Source: Paracoccaceae bacterium (GTDB lineage: Bacteria > Pseudomonadota > Alphaproteobacteria > Rhodobacterales > Rhodobacteraceae). From it: 64,000 bases of DNA. Below are positions 36,626-45,787 of the stretch, in pieces. The number at the start of each line of letters is the position of its first letter. Position 1 is the first letter of the stretch. Both the position numbers and the translations under genes were made by a program. The notes beneath the pieces were generated by a model. The model was given only the letters and a program-made list of their open reading frames with translations. It had not been told where the DNA came from and did not search any database. The stretch spans positions 2,584,492 to 2,648,491 of the forward strand of contig WLWX01000001.1 of the NCBI GenBank assembly GCA_012103375.1. The letters are read 5' to 3'.

Positions 36626-37692
36626 AACTGCGCCTTATCCGCCGCGATGCGGCCTCGCGAATGGCGATGTTTGGTGCGCCCGTATTGGCGCTGCTCTTGA
36701 CCTGCCTCACCAGCCTGATCTTGTTTGCCGCCCTTGGCATCCCGGCTGACAAAGCCTTGCACGCGCTTTTACTCAAACCCTTCCTCAGCTGGTACAGCTT
36801 CGCCGAAATCTTGTTGAAAATGGCGCCATTGCTGCTGATAGCCCAAGGGCTTGCCATCGGGTTCCGCGCCAATGTGTTTAACATCGGTGCCGAAGGGCAG
36901 TTCATTATCGGGGCAATCTGTGCCTCGGCCTTTCCGGTCTATTATCCGGAGGGGAATTTCCCGGCGATGCTGCCTGCGATGATCTTTGCCGGTGGCCTGG
37001 GCGGGATGGCGTTCGCGTCTATTGCTGCGGGCTTGCGCACCAGGTTTGGCGCGTCAGAGATCCTTGTGACCCTGATGCTAAGCCTGATTGCCGTGCAAAT
37101 CCTGAACTACCTGCTGCTGGGCCCGTGGAAAGACCCGCGTGGGTTCAATTTCCCGCAGTCCGTCAGGTTCCCTGAGAATGCGCAGCTGCCGTTGTTGTTT
37201 GAAAATGTGCGCCCGAATGTGTCGTTGCTGTTCGCCTTTATCGGGAGCCTTTTCGCCTATCTGATGATGGAAAGACACTTTCGCGGCTATCAGTTGCGCA
37301 CCGCAGGGCTTGCGCCCAAGGCCGCACTCTATGCAGGTTTCAGCGCGCCGCGCATGATCTGGTTAAGCCTTGCCCTGGGCGGCATTGCTGCCGGGATCGC
37401 TGGCGCAAGCGAAGTTGCGGGCCCCCTGGGGCAACTGCAGCGGTCTGTGTCCAGCGGCTATGGTTATGCGGCGATTATCGTTGCCTATGTTGGCGGTCTG
37501 CGGCCTTTGGGCATCATCGCGTCCAGCTTTCTGATCTCGGTGCTTTATATTGGCGGTGACAGCGCCACCGTCTCGGCCGGTTTGCCGGTGGCGGCGGTTG
37601 AGGTGTTCCAGGGCATGCTGTTGTCGTTCTATCTGCTCACCTTCACGCTCATCCGTTTTCGTCTGCAAATCGAGCGTGGAGTCCCGGCATGA
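36622..37692 (+). CDS. Nucleoside-type ABC permease, first subunit (YufP-like)
   Basis: A 356-residue polytopic membrane protein of the branched-chain amino-acid/ribose permease superfamily, with about nine hydrophobic segments. GFRANVFNIGAEGQFIIGAI and LRTAGLAPKAALYAGFSAPR are typical of the larger permease in BMP-type systems. Overlaps of 4 bp with both neighbours mark it as part of the same transporter. Confidence 0.85.
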   Translation: MKLRLIRRDAASRMAMFGAPVLALLLTCLTSLILFAALGIPADKALHALLLKPFLSWYSFAEILLKMAPLLLIAQGLAIGFRANVFNIGAEGQFIIGAICASAFPVYYPEGNFPAMLPAMIFAGGLGGMAFASIAAGLRTRFGASEILVTLMLSLIAVQILNYLLLGPWKDPRGFNFPQSVRFPENAQLPLLFENVRPNVSLLFAFIGSLFAYLMMERHFRGYQLRTAGLAPKAALYAGFSAPRMIWLSLALGGIAAGIAGASEVAGPLGQLQRSVSSGYGYAAIIVAYVGGLRPLGIIASSFLISVLYIGGDSATVSAGLPVAAVEVFQGMLLSFYLLTFTLIRFRLQIERGVPA

Positions 37693-38564
37693 GCGCGCTT
37701 GAATTCCTGCTGGCCGGCACGCTCGCCGCCGCTTTGCCGCTGATGCTTGCCGCACTTGGCGAGATGGTGGTCGAGAAGACCGGCCTGTTGAACCTTGGGC
37801 TGGAGGGTATGATGGCAATTGGCGCAGCCATCGCGTTCATCTGCGTCTACCATTCTGGCAGCCATAGTCTTGGCTTCCTTGCCGCCGCGCTTGTTAGTAC
37901 CGCGCTGGCGCTGATCTTCGCGTTCCTGGTGATTGTTGTCCAAGCCAATCAGGTCGCTGCGGGTCTTGCCGTGGGCGTGCTAGGGCTGGGCCTTTCAGCA
38001 CTTTTTGGGAAGACCTATGAAAGCCTGACCATATCGGGTTTGCAGGAAATCGGGTTTCCTGTGCTGTCGCAGATCCCGGTGATTGGCCCGACAGTTATGA
38101 CACAAGACATTGTGGTTTGGCTGACCCTGATCGGCACCGTTGCGCTTTGGTATGTCTTGAACAAGACTAAGCTGGGGCTGATCAGCGCGGCGGTTGGTGA
38201 AAACGCAGACGCGGCGCGTGCTATTGGCTATCCCGTTGGGTTGATCCGCACAGTTGCAGTGGCCTTTGGTGGGGCAATGTGTGGTCTTGCCGGGGCCTAT
38301 GCGTCAACCGTCTATACCCCACTTTGGGCCGATGGCATGATCGCCGGGCGTGGCTGGATCGCCCTTGCGCTGGTTGTTTTTGGCACCTGGCGCACAGGCC
38401 GCGTGGTCTTTGGCGCGATGCTTTTCGTGGTGTTATCGCTGGGTGAACTTACAGCGCAAGCCGTGGGCGTGGCAATTCCATCGCAGGTTCTGGCAAGCTT
38501 GCCTTACGTTGTCACAATCCTGATGCTGGTGGCCATCTCGCGTCATCAGCGACATGTTTCGTAG
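37689..38564 (+). CDS. Nucleoside-type ABC permease, second subunit (YufQ-like)
   Basis: A 291-residue membrane protein with the family motif EMVVEKTGLLNLGLEGMMAI near the N-terminus and GENADAARAIGYPVGLIRT then GRGWIALALVVFGTWRTGRV. It is the last gene of the operon starting at 30610, ending 12 bp before the convergent EamA gene stop. With the preceding permease it forms the transmembrane channel. Confidence 0.85.
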   Translation: MSALEFLLAGTLAAALPLMLAALGEMVVEKTGLLNLGLEGMMAIGAAIAFICVYHSGSHSLGFLAAALVSTALALIFAFLVIVVQANQVAAGLAVGVLGLGLSALFGKTYESLTISGLQEIGFPVLSQIPVIGPTVMTQDIVVWLTLIGTVALWYVLNKTKLGLISAAVGENADAARAIGYPVGLIRTVAVAFGGAMCGLAGAYASTVYTPLWADGMIAGRGWIALALVVFGTWRTGRVVFGAMLFVVLSLGELTAQAVGVAIPSQVLASLPYVVTILMLVAISRHQRHVS

Positions 38565-38576
38565 CCTCAAAAACCG

Positions 38577-39491
38577 TTAACCTGCGCGAACAAGAATGGC
38601 TCCGACGACGATGAGCGCCATCAGGCGTATGCGTCTGGGTCCCACAGTCTCCTTAAGGAACAACACACCGATCAAAGCTGAGAACAAGACGGAGGTTTCG
38701 CGCAAGACCACCGCAATCCCGACGCTGTCCAATCGTGTGGCCATCATAATGCAGCCAAAACTAAGAGGGGCCAGAACGCCGCCTGCGATCCCCCTTGCAA
38801 CCAACGGAGGAAGTGCAGGAACCGAAAGCTTCCATTGCCTGACCCAAAAGAACACGAAGATCGGAATCGTAATGGAATCAACAGCGAAGAACCAAAAAAC
38901 AAAACTCAGCGGGTCGGGCATCTGGCGAATGCCGTAGGCGTCAAAGGTGGTGTAGGCCGCGACCATGATGCCGGTCAGCGCTGCCAATCCCAACGCCGGC
39001 AGCAGCGTTTCACGACCGGTTTGCAGTTTCCGCCAGCTATTGATCCCAAGCCCGAATATCCCAAGTACCAGCGCGGCAATCCCGGACCATTGCCAGACCG
39101 AATAAACCTCTTGAAACACGATGCCCGATACGATCACCGTCGCCAGAACGCTGGATCCGCGCACCACCGGGTAAACGACTGTGTAGGCCCCGCGCGCATA
39201 TGTCATGCCCTGAAACGCCTTATAGACGTTGTGGATGACGAACACCCCTACGAATAGCCAGATATGTTCTGCTTTTGGCCATGGGACCAGAAACAGGGCG
39301 ACGGGCCATGCCAGCAGAAACAGGGCAATATCAATTGCGGCACGACTGATCCACGGGTTATCGCGGCCATTCTGCAGCGCGCCGAAACTGGCATGAAAAA
39401 CCGCGGCCAAAAGCGCCAATATCATCGCCAGCTTCGGGGCGAAATCAGTTCCCTCAATTGAAAGCAGCCAGGCGGACAGATCACCCAGCAC
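38577..39491 (-). CDS. EamA/DMT-superfamily transporter
   Basis: The 304-residue protein has about ten predicted membrane segments in two EamA repeats (for example VIHNVYKAFQGMTYARGAYT in the first half and VVLRETSVLFSALIGVLFLK in the second). Such drug/metabolite transporters usually export amino acids or related metabolites. It is convergent with the purine-type operon and lies downstream of RidA, with 57 bp between. The substrate is unknown. Confidence 0.75.
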   Translation of the reverse strand: MLGDLSAWLLSIEGTDFAPKLAMILALLAAVFHASFGALQNGRDNPWISRAAIDIALFLLAWPVALFLVPWPKAEHIWLFVGVFVIHNVYKAFQGMTYARGAYTVVYPVVRGSSVLATVIVSGIVFQEVYSVWQWSGIAALVLGIFGLGINSWRKLQTGRETLLPALGLAALTGIMVAAYTTFDAYGIRQMPDPLSFVFWFFAVDSITIPIFVFFWVRQWKLSVPALPPLVARGIAGGVLAPLSFGCIMMATRLDSVGIAVVLRETSVLFSALIGVLFLKETVGPRRIRLMALIVVGAILVRAG

Positions 39492-39548
39492 TTACAATGC
39501 CCCGGTATCGGTCGAGGTCAAAGAGGATCGCATCTGTCACGCGGCTGA

Positions 39549-40037
39549 TCAGCCGATGTCTTGCTTTAAGGCGGCCGTCACTTCAAGCAATACCGGGGCG
39601 TATCGCGGCAGGCTTTTTACGCCAAGAACAGACCTAGAATGTCGTCCGCGTGGTCCAAGAACTTCAATTAACCTGCCCGATGCGGCATCGGCAACCTGCG
39701 AGATTTCGGCAAAGCCGTCGCCATGTGCGACAAAACATTTCGCCCTGAGGATACTGTCAATGTTGGCCAGGCCGCCGGCGCAATGATCCAGCCACGCCAG
39801 CGACTGATCGGCACATATCGTCGCGGCGCGCTGCGCCTGTGCCAAATCCACCTCGACCCCGACAATACCCCTGACCGCCAATTCGCCCGCTTCCTTGGGA
39901 ATTTGCCCCGCCAGATATGCGTATTTTCCATGAACGGTGATTGGATCATAGTTGAATACCGTCGGTTCAGGCGTGGGCAATACGACCGCTGAGAAATCAT
40001 GGGAATTGTTATTGGCAATGCTGCGTTCGTTTGTCAT
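39549..40037 (-). CDS. RidA (YjgF/YER057c) family protein
   Basis: The 162-residue protein resembles RidA: YDPITVHGKYAYLAGQIPKE, a central region ending SILRAKCFVAHG, and a C-terminal VLGPRGRHSRSVLGVKSLPR with the conserved Arg that binds imines. It is longer than E. coli RidA (128), due to an N-terminal extension, like the YjgH-type subgroup. The ATG at 40037 has GGAGG 10 nt upstream. It is 18 bp after dctM, so it is likely co-transcribed with the TRAP transporter, suggesting a nitrogenous substrate. Confidence 0.75.
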   Translation of the reverse strand: MTNERSIANNNSHDFSAVVLPTPEPTVFNYDPITVHGKYAYLAGQIPKEAGELAVRGIVGVEVDLAQAQRAATICADQSLAWLDHCAGGLANIDSILRAKCFVAHGDGFAEISQVADAASGRLIEVLGPRGRHSRSVLGVKSLPRYAPVLLEVTAALKQDIG

Positions 40038-40055
40038 TTCATGTGCCTCCTGCAC

Positions 40056-41384
40056 TTAACCGCCGCTCATAAGGTTTGGAAGAAAGGTCACAATACTCGG
40101 GAACGCGATCAGGACTGCGACGGTCAGAACATCGGCCACAAAGAACGGAATACACCCGCGAAAGACGTCTTGAACCTTGATTTTCGGAACCACCGCACTG
40201 ACCACAAAACAATTCAAGCCAATCGGCGGGGTGATCAGGCAAAGCTCGACCATTTTCACCACGATGATACCGAACCAGATCGTATCAAATCCCAATTCGA
40301 CGATCGCCGGATGCACCACTGGCAAGGTCAACAAAAGCATGCCAATCGCATCCATGAACATGCCCAGAATGGCATAGGCCAGAAGGATGAATATCAAGAT
40401 CGTCATCGGCGAATACTCAAGCGTGCCGATCCAATTGGCAAAGGCAACGGGCAGACCCGCAAACCCCAGGAACCGGACATAAATCAGAACGCCCCAGATC
40501 ATCGTAAAGATCATCGCCGTCAGCTTGGCAGTTTCCAAAAGCGCGTCTTTCAATGCGCCGGCGGGCATGCGCCGGATCATCGCCAATACGAAGACGACAA
40601 ATGCACCAAGTGCGCCAGCTTCTGTCGGGGTCGCCCAGCCGAAATACATCGACCCGAAAATAATGAAGATCACCGCAAATATCGGAAAAGTCCCAGGCAG
40701 AGATCTTACTTTTTCCTGAAGCGAGAAGACCCGGGTTTTCGGTCCGATTTCGGGTTTCAACATCACCGAAATCACGATGATCCCTACATAAATAAACGCC
40801 GAGACGATCCCCGGCAGGAAACCCGCCAGCAGTAGCTGACCGACAGATTCCTCGACGATGATGGCATAGATAACCAGAATGGCACTTGGCGGGATAAGCG
40901 TGGCCAAAGTGCCGCCAGCGGCGACCACCCCGGCTGCAAGGCGTTGGTTATACCCCTCGTTCAGCATTTCGGGAATTGCGATACGTGAAAACACTGCCGC
41001 CGTCGCAGTGCTTGCGCCCGACACGGCTGCAAAGCCCGCAGTCGCAAATACTGTGGCAACCGCCAACCCACCGGGCAGTCGGCCCAGCCAGCGCCTTGAT
41101 GCCTCAAACAGGGCTTTGGTTATCCCTGCGTGAAATGCCAGAAACCCGATCAGGATGAACATTGGCAAAACAGACAGCGCATAAGTCACTGTTTTGGAAT
41201 GCGGAATTGTTCCAGCCATGCCAAATGCGATGGGGATGGCTTTTGCAAACCCGACCTTCTGGGTGAAAATGGCCACCAACCCCAGTGTCCCGGCCAGTGC
41301 GGCTGCGAATGCCACGCGCATGCCGCCCAGAACACAGACCAGCATGAAACCCGTAAAGATAAGCCCGATTTCCAAACTTGTCAT
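40056..41384 (-). CDS. TRAP transporter large permease DctM
   Basis: A 442-residue membrane protein with about twelve segments and typical DctM motifs: AAVSGASTATAAVFSRIAIP, GTLATLIPPSAILVIYAIIV, FFGWATPTEAGALGAF-like MYFGWATPTEAGALGAFVVF, and LITPPIGLNCFVVSAV. The ATG at 41384 overlaps the dctQ stop (ATGA) and was chosen over longer frames for that reason. It is intact, but the cognate binding-protein gene is disrupted. Confidence 0.85.
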   Translation of the reverse strand: MTSLEIGLIFTGFMLVCVLGGMRVAFAAALAGTLGLVAIFTQKVGFAKAIPIAFGMAGTIPHSKTVTYALSVLPMFILIGFLAFHAGITKALFEASRRWLGRLPGGLAVATVFATAGFAAVSGASTATAAVFSRIAIPEMLNEGYNQRLAAGVVAAGGTLATLIPPSAILVIYAIIVEESVGQLLLAGFLPGIVSAFIYVGIIVISVMLKPEIGPKTRVFSLQEKVRSLPGTFPIFAVIFIIFGSMYFGWATPTEAGALGAFVVFVLAMIRRMPAGALKDALLETAKLTAMIFTMIWGVLIYVRFLGFAGLPVAFANWIGTLEYSPMTILIFILLAYAILGMFMDAIGMLLLTLPVVHPAIVELGFDTIWFGIIVVKMVELCLITPPIGLNCFVVSAVVPKIKVQDVFRGCIPFFVADVLTVAVLIAFPSIVTFLPNLMSGG

Positions 41385-41995
41385 TTGTGGACATTCCTTG
41401 TGGTGACCTGCTCGGCCTCGATACTGGCTTGTTTGGCCACGTCGGCGATAAGGGGGACCCCAACCGGAACCGCGTTGGGATGAAGAAACAGGCGCACAAA
41501 TCCCGCCAGTTGCAAAGCAAGGCGAACCGACAGCACGCCCAGTGCGATTGCCACCAGTAATTTGAATGGCCAAATAGGCAGGTTAATGTCGATCGTGCTG
41601 TCACCATTTACCCAAGCGCGCAGAAAATGGTCAAAACTGTACCGGCACAGAACCAGAATAATGGCGAGGGCTGCCAATGTCGTGATAGCTTCGAACAGCC
41701 ACAGAACCCTTCCCTTTGGAAGTTTGTCGAGCACCAGTTCCATGCGCACATGCCCGCCCAGACGCTGGCAATAAGCCACGCCCAAGAAGGCGAAGATCGC
41801 AATGGATTGTTCTGCATAATCGATATAGCCGGGTATCAGTACGTTCAGCAGTTTTCGGCTGAACACCTGAATGGTGGCCAAAAACATCAGGAAAAATATG
41901 AACCCTGCGGCGGTCAGGTTCAGGGCGTTTTCCAGCTTTCGGTAATGTTGATCGAGCACCCCGATCAATGCCCCGCCGTGACTGTCAGCCGTCAT
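41381..41995 (-). CDS. TRAP transporter small permease DctQ
   Basis: A 204-residue protein with four membrane segments and the family pattern TIQVFSRKLLNVLIPGYIDY, EQSIAIFAFLGVAYCQRLGG, HVRMELVLDKLPKG. The C-terminal tail after about residue 175 is hydrophilic. It couples to dctM through an ATGA overlap and follows dctP after a hairpin-containing gap. Confidence 0.85.
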   Translation of the reverse strand: MTADSHGGALIGVLDQHYRKLENALNLTAAGFIFFLMFLATIQVFSRKLLNVLIPGYIDYAEQSIAIFAFLGVAYCQRLGGHVRMELVLDKLPKGRVLWLFEAITTLAALAIILVLCRYSFDHFLRAWVNGDSTIDINLPIWPFKLLVAIALGVLSVRLALQLAGFVRLFLHPNAVPVGVPLIADVAKQASIEAEQVTTRNVHK

Positions 41996-42052
41996 GATCC
42001 TGCCCAGTATTTTGGAAAGCGTTGCGCATAGGATAATCCTTCTGCGATGTGC

Positions 42053-42078
42053 CCCACCCCTGTTTCAGCAAGGGTGGG
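42053..42078 (-). terminator. Intercistronic hairpin between dctP and dctQ
   Basis: CCCACCC at 42053-42059 pairs with GGGTGGG at 42072-42078 around a 12-nt loop containing a CTG/CAG mini-stem. It lies 18 bp after the dctP stop, with no T-run, consistent with partial termination or stabilisation of dctP mRNA. Confidence 0.6.
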
Positions 42079-42095
42079 AGCCATCAAAGATGCGC

Positions 42096-43373
42096 CTATT
42101 TGGTCGCTTCGGCAGCTGTTGCCAGCACCAGATCAAGAAGCTCTTGCGCCGGAACACCGGCTGCTGATTGCTCTTCAATCCACGCGGCCCAGACCGGTAC
42201 GGCGGCCTTGGCCTGAAACTCGGCCAGATCCTCATCGCTGTAGGTGATTTTTTCGATGCCTTGTTCGTCGGCAATCGGTTCGTATTTGGCAATTGAAGAC
42301 CCATAGGCATCCTTCAAAGCGGCATAGGCAACGTCGACAGCCTCATCCAGCAACGTGCGGTGGTCGTCCGAAAGGGCATTGTAGGCGTCGATATTCACGA
42401 CAGCCGGGCAATTCACGGAACCCGGCGTCAGGTTCGTTGTGCGCCAGGTCGACACCTCGTTCACCTTATAGGAGAAGTGCGAATAGAACGCGAAGGCCGC
42501 CGCATCAACCGTTCCGCTTTCAATCGCCGCATAGGTTTCGGGCGCCGTTACCGTCGTCGGGACTGCCCCAATCGCCTCCATCGCCTTGCCAATTCCGCCC
42601 AGTGCGCGCACGCGCATTCCTTCAAAATCCGACAGTTTCGTCGGGGCAGGTCCGCGACCCATGAATTCATACTGTGGAAGGATTGTGTTGAAAAACTCCG
42701 AAATCAGAGCGTCGCGGATTTCTTGCGAAAACCTATGAAGCGAAATAGTCGGAAAGCTTTGACCACGAGACAGCGCATGGCTGCGCGTGAGCGCATGTAG
42801 GCGATTTGGGCCGACCCCCGCGCCAAAAATTTAGGATCGGGCTGCATGGAAAGAAAAATCATCGTTCAGGCCCTAAAACGGAGTTTTTCAACACAATCGA
42901 AGTGCCGCAGACATCAGAAGCTTTGCGTTCCATTTGGCCAGTTCTTCTTGCACGTAAGGGTGCCTGTAAATCGCAAGATCGACCGCCTTTTGAACCTCGG
43001 CGTTCGGGATCGGCAACATGGGCAGTTCCAAAACGGTGACAGACCGGTTCTTGTCAGGGTGGTAGGACGCACAGAATGCAGCCATTTCAAACGCACCCAG
43101 TGCAATGCCATCCAGGTTTTCGCGCGGCTTGGACAGCGTGCCGCCATAGTTGACCGTGATGGTAAATTCCCCACCCGATTTTTCTGCGACATAGGCGGCC
43201 ATTGCTTCAAAGCCTTCGGTGAAGGCGCGGCGTTTGCCCCAGTGTGAGACGCTCCAGTTCACTTGCTCGGCCACTGCTGCAGTTGGTGTACCAATGGTCC
43301 CGATGGACGCACCTGCGGCAATCAACGAAATGCCGAGTGCCGATTTGATCGACGACTTGAAGTTCATCCTCAT
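42096..43373 (-). pseudogene. TRAP transporter substrate-binding protein DctP, interrupted by miniature element
   Basis: The N-terminal part (43373-42903) has a signal peptide (SALGISLIAAGASIGTIGTP) and the DctP pattern GFEAMAAYVAEKSGGEFTIT. It runs to KLLMSAALR, where the 218-bp element begins. The rest continues as LPQYEFMGRGPAPTKLSDFE to AEATK at 42096, including VRALGGIGKAMEAIGAVPTT, the usual ligand-binding region. Removing the element and one GAAG repeat restores about 350 residues, the normal length. ATG 43373 has GGGAGGA upstream. The insertion inactivates uptake unless the element is lost. Confidence 0.85.
42681..42898 (+). mobile_element. 218-bp miniature inverted-repeat element, copy C
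   Basis: The third copy is identical by eye to A and B and flanked by a 4-bp GAAG direct repeat (42677-42680 and 42899-42902). The different target sequence shows that the 4-bp repeat is made at insertion rather than being part of the element. It lies inside dctP. Confidence 0.9.
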
Positions 43374-43502
43374 TTGGTCTTCCTCCCAAAAAATGTGGCC
43401 CAAGCTTCGCAATGGATCTCAGGCTGAAGCAAGCCGAGTTTTCGCGTTTTCTAATAAATTAGTGCTACTTATATGGAATCGTTATGAGTTCGGAGGATCT
43501 TC

Positions 43503-44386
43503 CTATAGCTCCCAGCGTGGCTTGAGCACGTCTTTGAGTTGCTCGGAAAAAGCCTCGGCCGCGGGGGATAGCGATCTGTTGGGGCGCGTCACCAGTGCAA
43601 TTTCACGAAACAGCGGCGGATCAACCAAGGTACGGAAAACAAGGCCATTTTCGTCTTTCGCCAAGGCCAGATGCGGCAAGGCCCCAATCCCGATATTTGC
43701 TCGAAGCATTGCAAGAACAGGGCCGATATTTGCCGCTTCGATCAAGGGCTTCCTGATATTTTCCGGCCGCTCCCTGACGGTTTCAAACAGCGGGCGCAAT
43801 CCTGTATCCAAACCGAAGGAAATGAACTGATACGCTGCCAGTTCAGACCAGGCGACAGGTCCGGTGGTCTGCGCCAGTTCATGTTCGGGATGGGCAGAAG
43901 TGGCTCGAACATCAGATCTGCGTCGCCATCGACATGGCCAGCAACGCCCAAATCAACCTCTCCGTTGCGGACTTGCTGACAAATTGCTTTGGTATTGTCA
44001 TCTCTGACCGAGATTCGAATGTTGGGGTATTTCGCCGCAAAACTCGCAACCGTGTCAGGCAAAACATTTGTCGCAATCGAATGAAGCACCGCCAGCGAAA
44101 CCCGACCTCTCCTTCGCTCGGCCGTTGCCAACAGATCTTGCAACGCCGCGTCCAGATCTTCGTTCAAACGCTCGATCGTCGGCAGAAAATTCGCGGCTTC
44201 AGCGGTCAAATGGAGTTCTTTGGTCGTGCGGTCGAAAAGTTTCAGACCAAGCGCGGTCTCCAGCTGTTTGATCAAAAGACTGATTGACGGCTGTGAGGTC
44301 GCAAGCGCTTCTGCTGCCCTGGTAAACGACCGTTCCCTCGCAACCGCTACAAATGCCCTTAACTGATTTAGGGTAATATTCATCAA
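43503..44386 (-). pseudogene. LysR-type regulator with one frameshift
   Basis: The N-terminal half (MMNITLNQLRAFVAVARERS, SISLLIKQLETALGLKLFDR) is a normal LysR helix-turn-helix. The frame is lost near 43895 at FEPLLPI. One base out, the effector domain continues as HPEHELAQTTGPVAWSELAA and runs to LKDVLKPRWEL at 43503. One lost base in CTTCTGCCCATCC explains it; the combined length of about 295 residues is normal. It lies upstream of the TRAP operon in the same direction and may have regulated it. Confidence 0.75.
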
Positions 44387-44598
44387 GCATATCCAGGTTC
44401 ACAGACAAGCCTAGGTTAGTTCGGCCCGGAACATAAGTTCAATCTGCCCGGCGGATCGGCGGAGGTATGAAGCAAACACCCCCACCGGGTGTTAAGTCCC
44501 GGCATTGGGTGGGTTGCTGGTGTTGGGTTTCTGTGTTCGTCGTCAGGGTTTTTGGCCCCAAGTGCGGCCTAAACAAAGAGAGAGATTGGCTCATCTGG
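44387..44598. other. Flank of nested IS elements, probable tail of an older transposase element
   Basis: Read leftward, the frame of the transposase fragment at 45788-46060 continues across the IS3 element as MSQSLSLFRPHLGPKTLTTN and stops near 44449. This suggests that this stretch is the outer end of the older element. CTGG at 44595-44598 is one half of the IS3 target duplication. No other gene was seen. Confidence 0.4.
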
Positions 44599-44602
44599 TT
44601 GT

Positions 44603-45451
44603 CTAGCCCCCAAGTTCTGGGCCATTTCTGATTAGAGTTTCTGGCATTGGTGGTCGCATGTTCAGAGCCTGGTGCGGACGTGTGTGGTTGTACTGCTTAA
44701 GCCAATGATTGATGACGATCTGTGCCTGTTTCGTTGTTGTGAACCATTCAGCGTTGAGGATCTCGTGCCGGAGAGTGCCGTTGAACCTCTCGTTGTATCC
44801 GTTTTCCCAAGGGGACCCCGGATAGATTCTAATTGGTCGAACACCAACGCGAACCAACCACTCCTGCATCGCCTTGGCTACGAACTCTGGGCCGTTGTCG
44901 GAGCGGATATACTCCGGCGTGCCATGGCAGAGGAGCAGCGGATATAGCGCCTCCAGAACATCTTCGGCGCCCATCCTGCTGCGAACTTCCACGGCCAGGG
45001 CCTGCCGGGTGTACTCATCCAGAACGGTCAGCATCTTGTAGCTCCGGCCATTGCTGAGCTTGTCGTGAACGAAGTCGATGCTCCAGATGTGGTTCGGATG
45101 CGTCGGCCTGAGGCGAATGATCGAGCTGTCCTTGTGATAAAGCCGTCTGCGCTTCCTGTGCCGCTGCGGGAGTTGCAGTCCTTCTTCCTGCCAGAGACGC
45201 TCAACCTTCTTATGATTGACCCGCCAGCCCTCGATGCGCAGGAGTTCCGAAACTTTACGATAGCCGTAGCGCCCATATTGCTTGGCCAGGCGGATCAAAG
45301 CGAGCCGTAGAGCATCATCGTCTTTTGGCGCGGGTCGATATTGCAGAGAGTTTCGCGCCAGACCGACGACCCGGCAGGTCCTCCGCTCCGAGGTCGCGAG
45401 CTTTTGGCGCGTATGAATAACGGCCTGACGGAGCTCCCCAGTCGTCAGGCC
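44603..45451 (-). CDS. IS3 transposase orfB (integrase core)
   Basis: The DDE core is intact: SIDFVHDKLSNGRSYKMLTV, IRSDNGPEF and GYNERFNGTLRHEILNAEWF, with LKQYNHTRPHQALNM near the end. The frame extends upstream without a stop through GELRQAVIHTRQKLATSERR to overlap the end of orfA, so it is expressed as an OrfAB fusion by -1 frameshifting rather than from its own ATG. The 5' boundary is therefore approximate. The enzyme looks complete. Confidence 0.8.
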   Translation of the reverse strand, partial: GLTTGELRQAVIHTRQKLATSERRTCRVVGLARNSLQYRPAPKDDDALRLALIRLAKQYGRYGYRKVSELLRIEGWRVNHKKVERLWQEEGLQLPQRHRKRRRLYHKDSSIIRLRPTHPNHIWSIDFVHDKLSNGRSYKMLTVLDEYTRQALAVEVRSRMGAEDVLEALYPLLLCHGTPEYIRSDNGPEFVAKAMQEWLVRVGVRPIRIYPGSPWENGYNERFNGTLRHEILNAEWFTTTKQAQIVINHWLKQYNHTRPHQALNMRPPMPETLIRNGPELGG

Positions 45452-45732
45452 CTGGGCTTTAAGTAGTTCAGGCTTTCTTTGAGGATCAGCTTGTCCAATT
45501 CAAGCTCAGCGACGATCTTCTTGAGACGCCCATTCTCCTTTTCCAGGCTGCGCATCTCCGACAACTGCGACCGTCCCATACCACCAAACCGTTTCCGCCA
45601 GTTGTAATATGTCGCATCGCTGATGCCGACGCTACGACACGCCGATGCAACGTCACTTCCTCCCGTCAGCTTCAGCTCAATCTCACGCAGCAGCTTCAAT
45701 ACATCTTCGTCCGAATGCCGTTTCCGTGCCAT
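45445..45732 (-). CDS. IS3 transposase orfA (DNA-binding)
   Basis: This 95-residue protein has a helix-turn-helix (VASACRSVGISDATYYNWRK) followed by a leucine zipper (LEKENGRLKKIVAELELDKL) ending ESLNYLKPRA, standard for IS407/IS511-type OrfA. The ATG at 45732 gives MARKRHSDEDVLK, the usual start. Confidence 0.8.
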   Translation of the reverse strand: MARKRHSDEDVLKLLREIELKLTGGSDVASACRSVGISDATYYNWRKRFGGMGRSQLSEMRSLEKENGRLKKIVAELELDKLILKESLNYLKPRA

Positions 45733-45787
45733 TACATATTCCCCTCTCAAGACCAATGTAGTGGCCCAGTTTTAGGGGGGAAGGACA

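Larger units (their letters stand above)
44599..45787 (-). mobile_element. IS3-family (IS407-like) insertion sequence
   Basis: Imperfect terminal repeats share CCCCC and CTGGGCCA at both ends (44599-44624 and 45762-45787), and CTGG occurs directly outside each end (44595-44598 and 45788-45791) as a 4-bp target duplication. Inside are the two overlapping frames orfA and orfB in the standard order. The element is about 1189 bp, normal for the IS407 group. It inserted into an older transposase gene. Confidence 0.75.

Noticed and set aside
39999-40835. Rightward 278-codon open frame
   Set aside because: It is antisense to dctM and the start of ridA, both of which have clear motifs.
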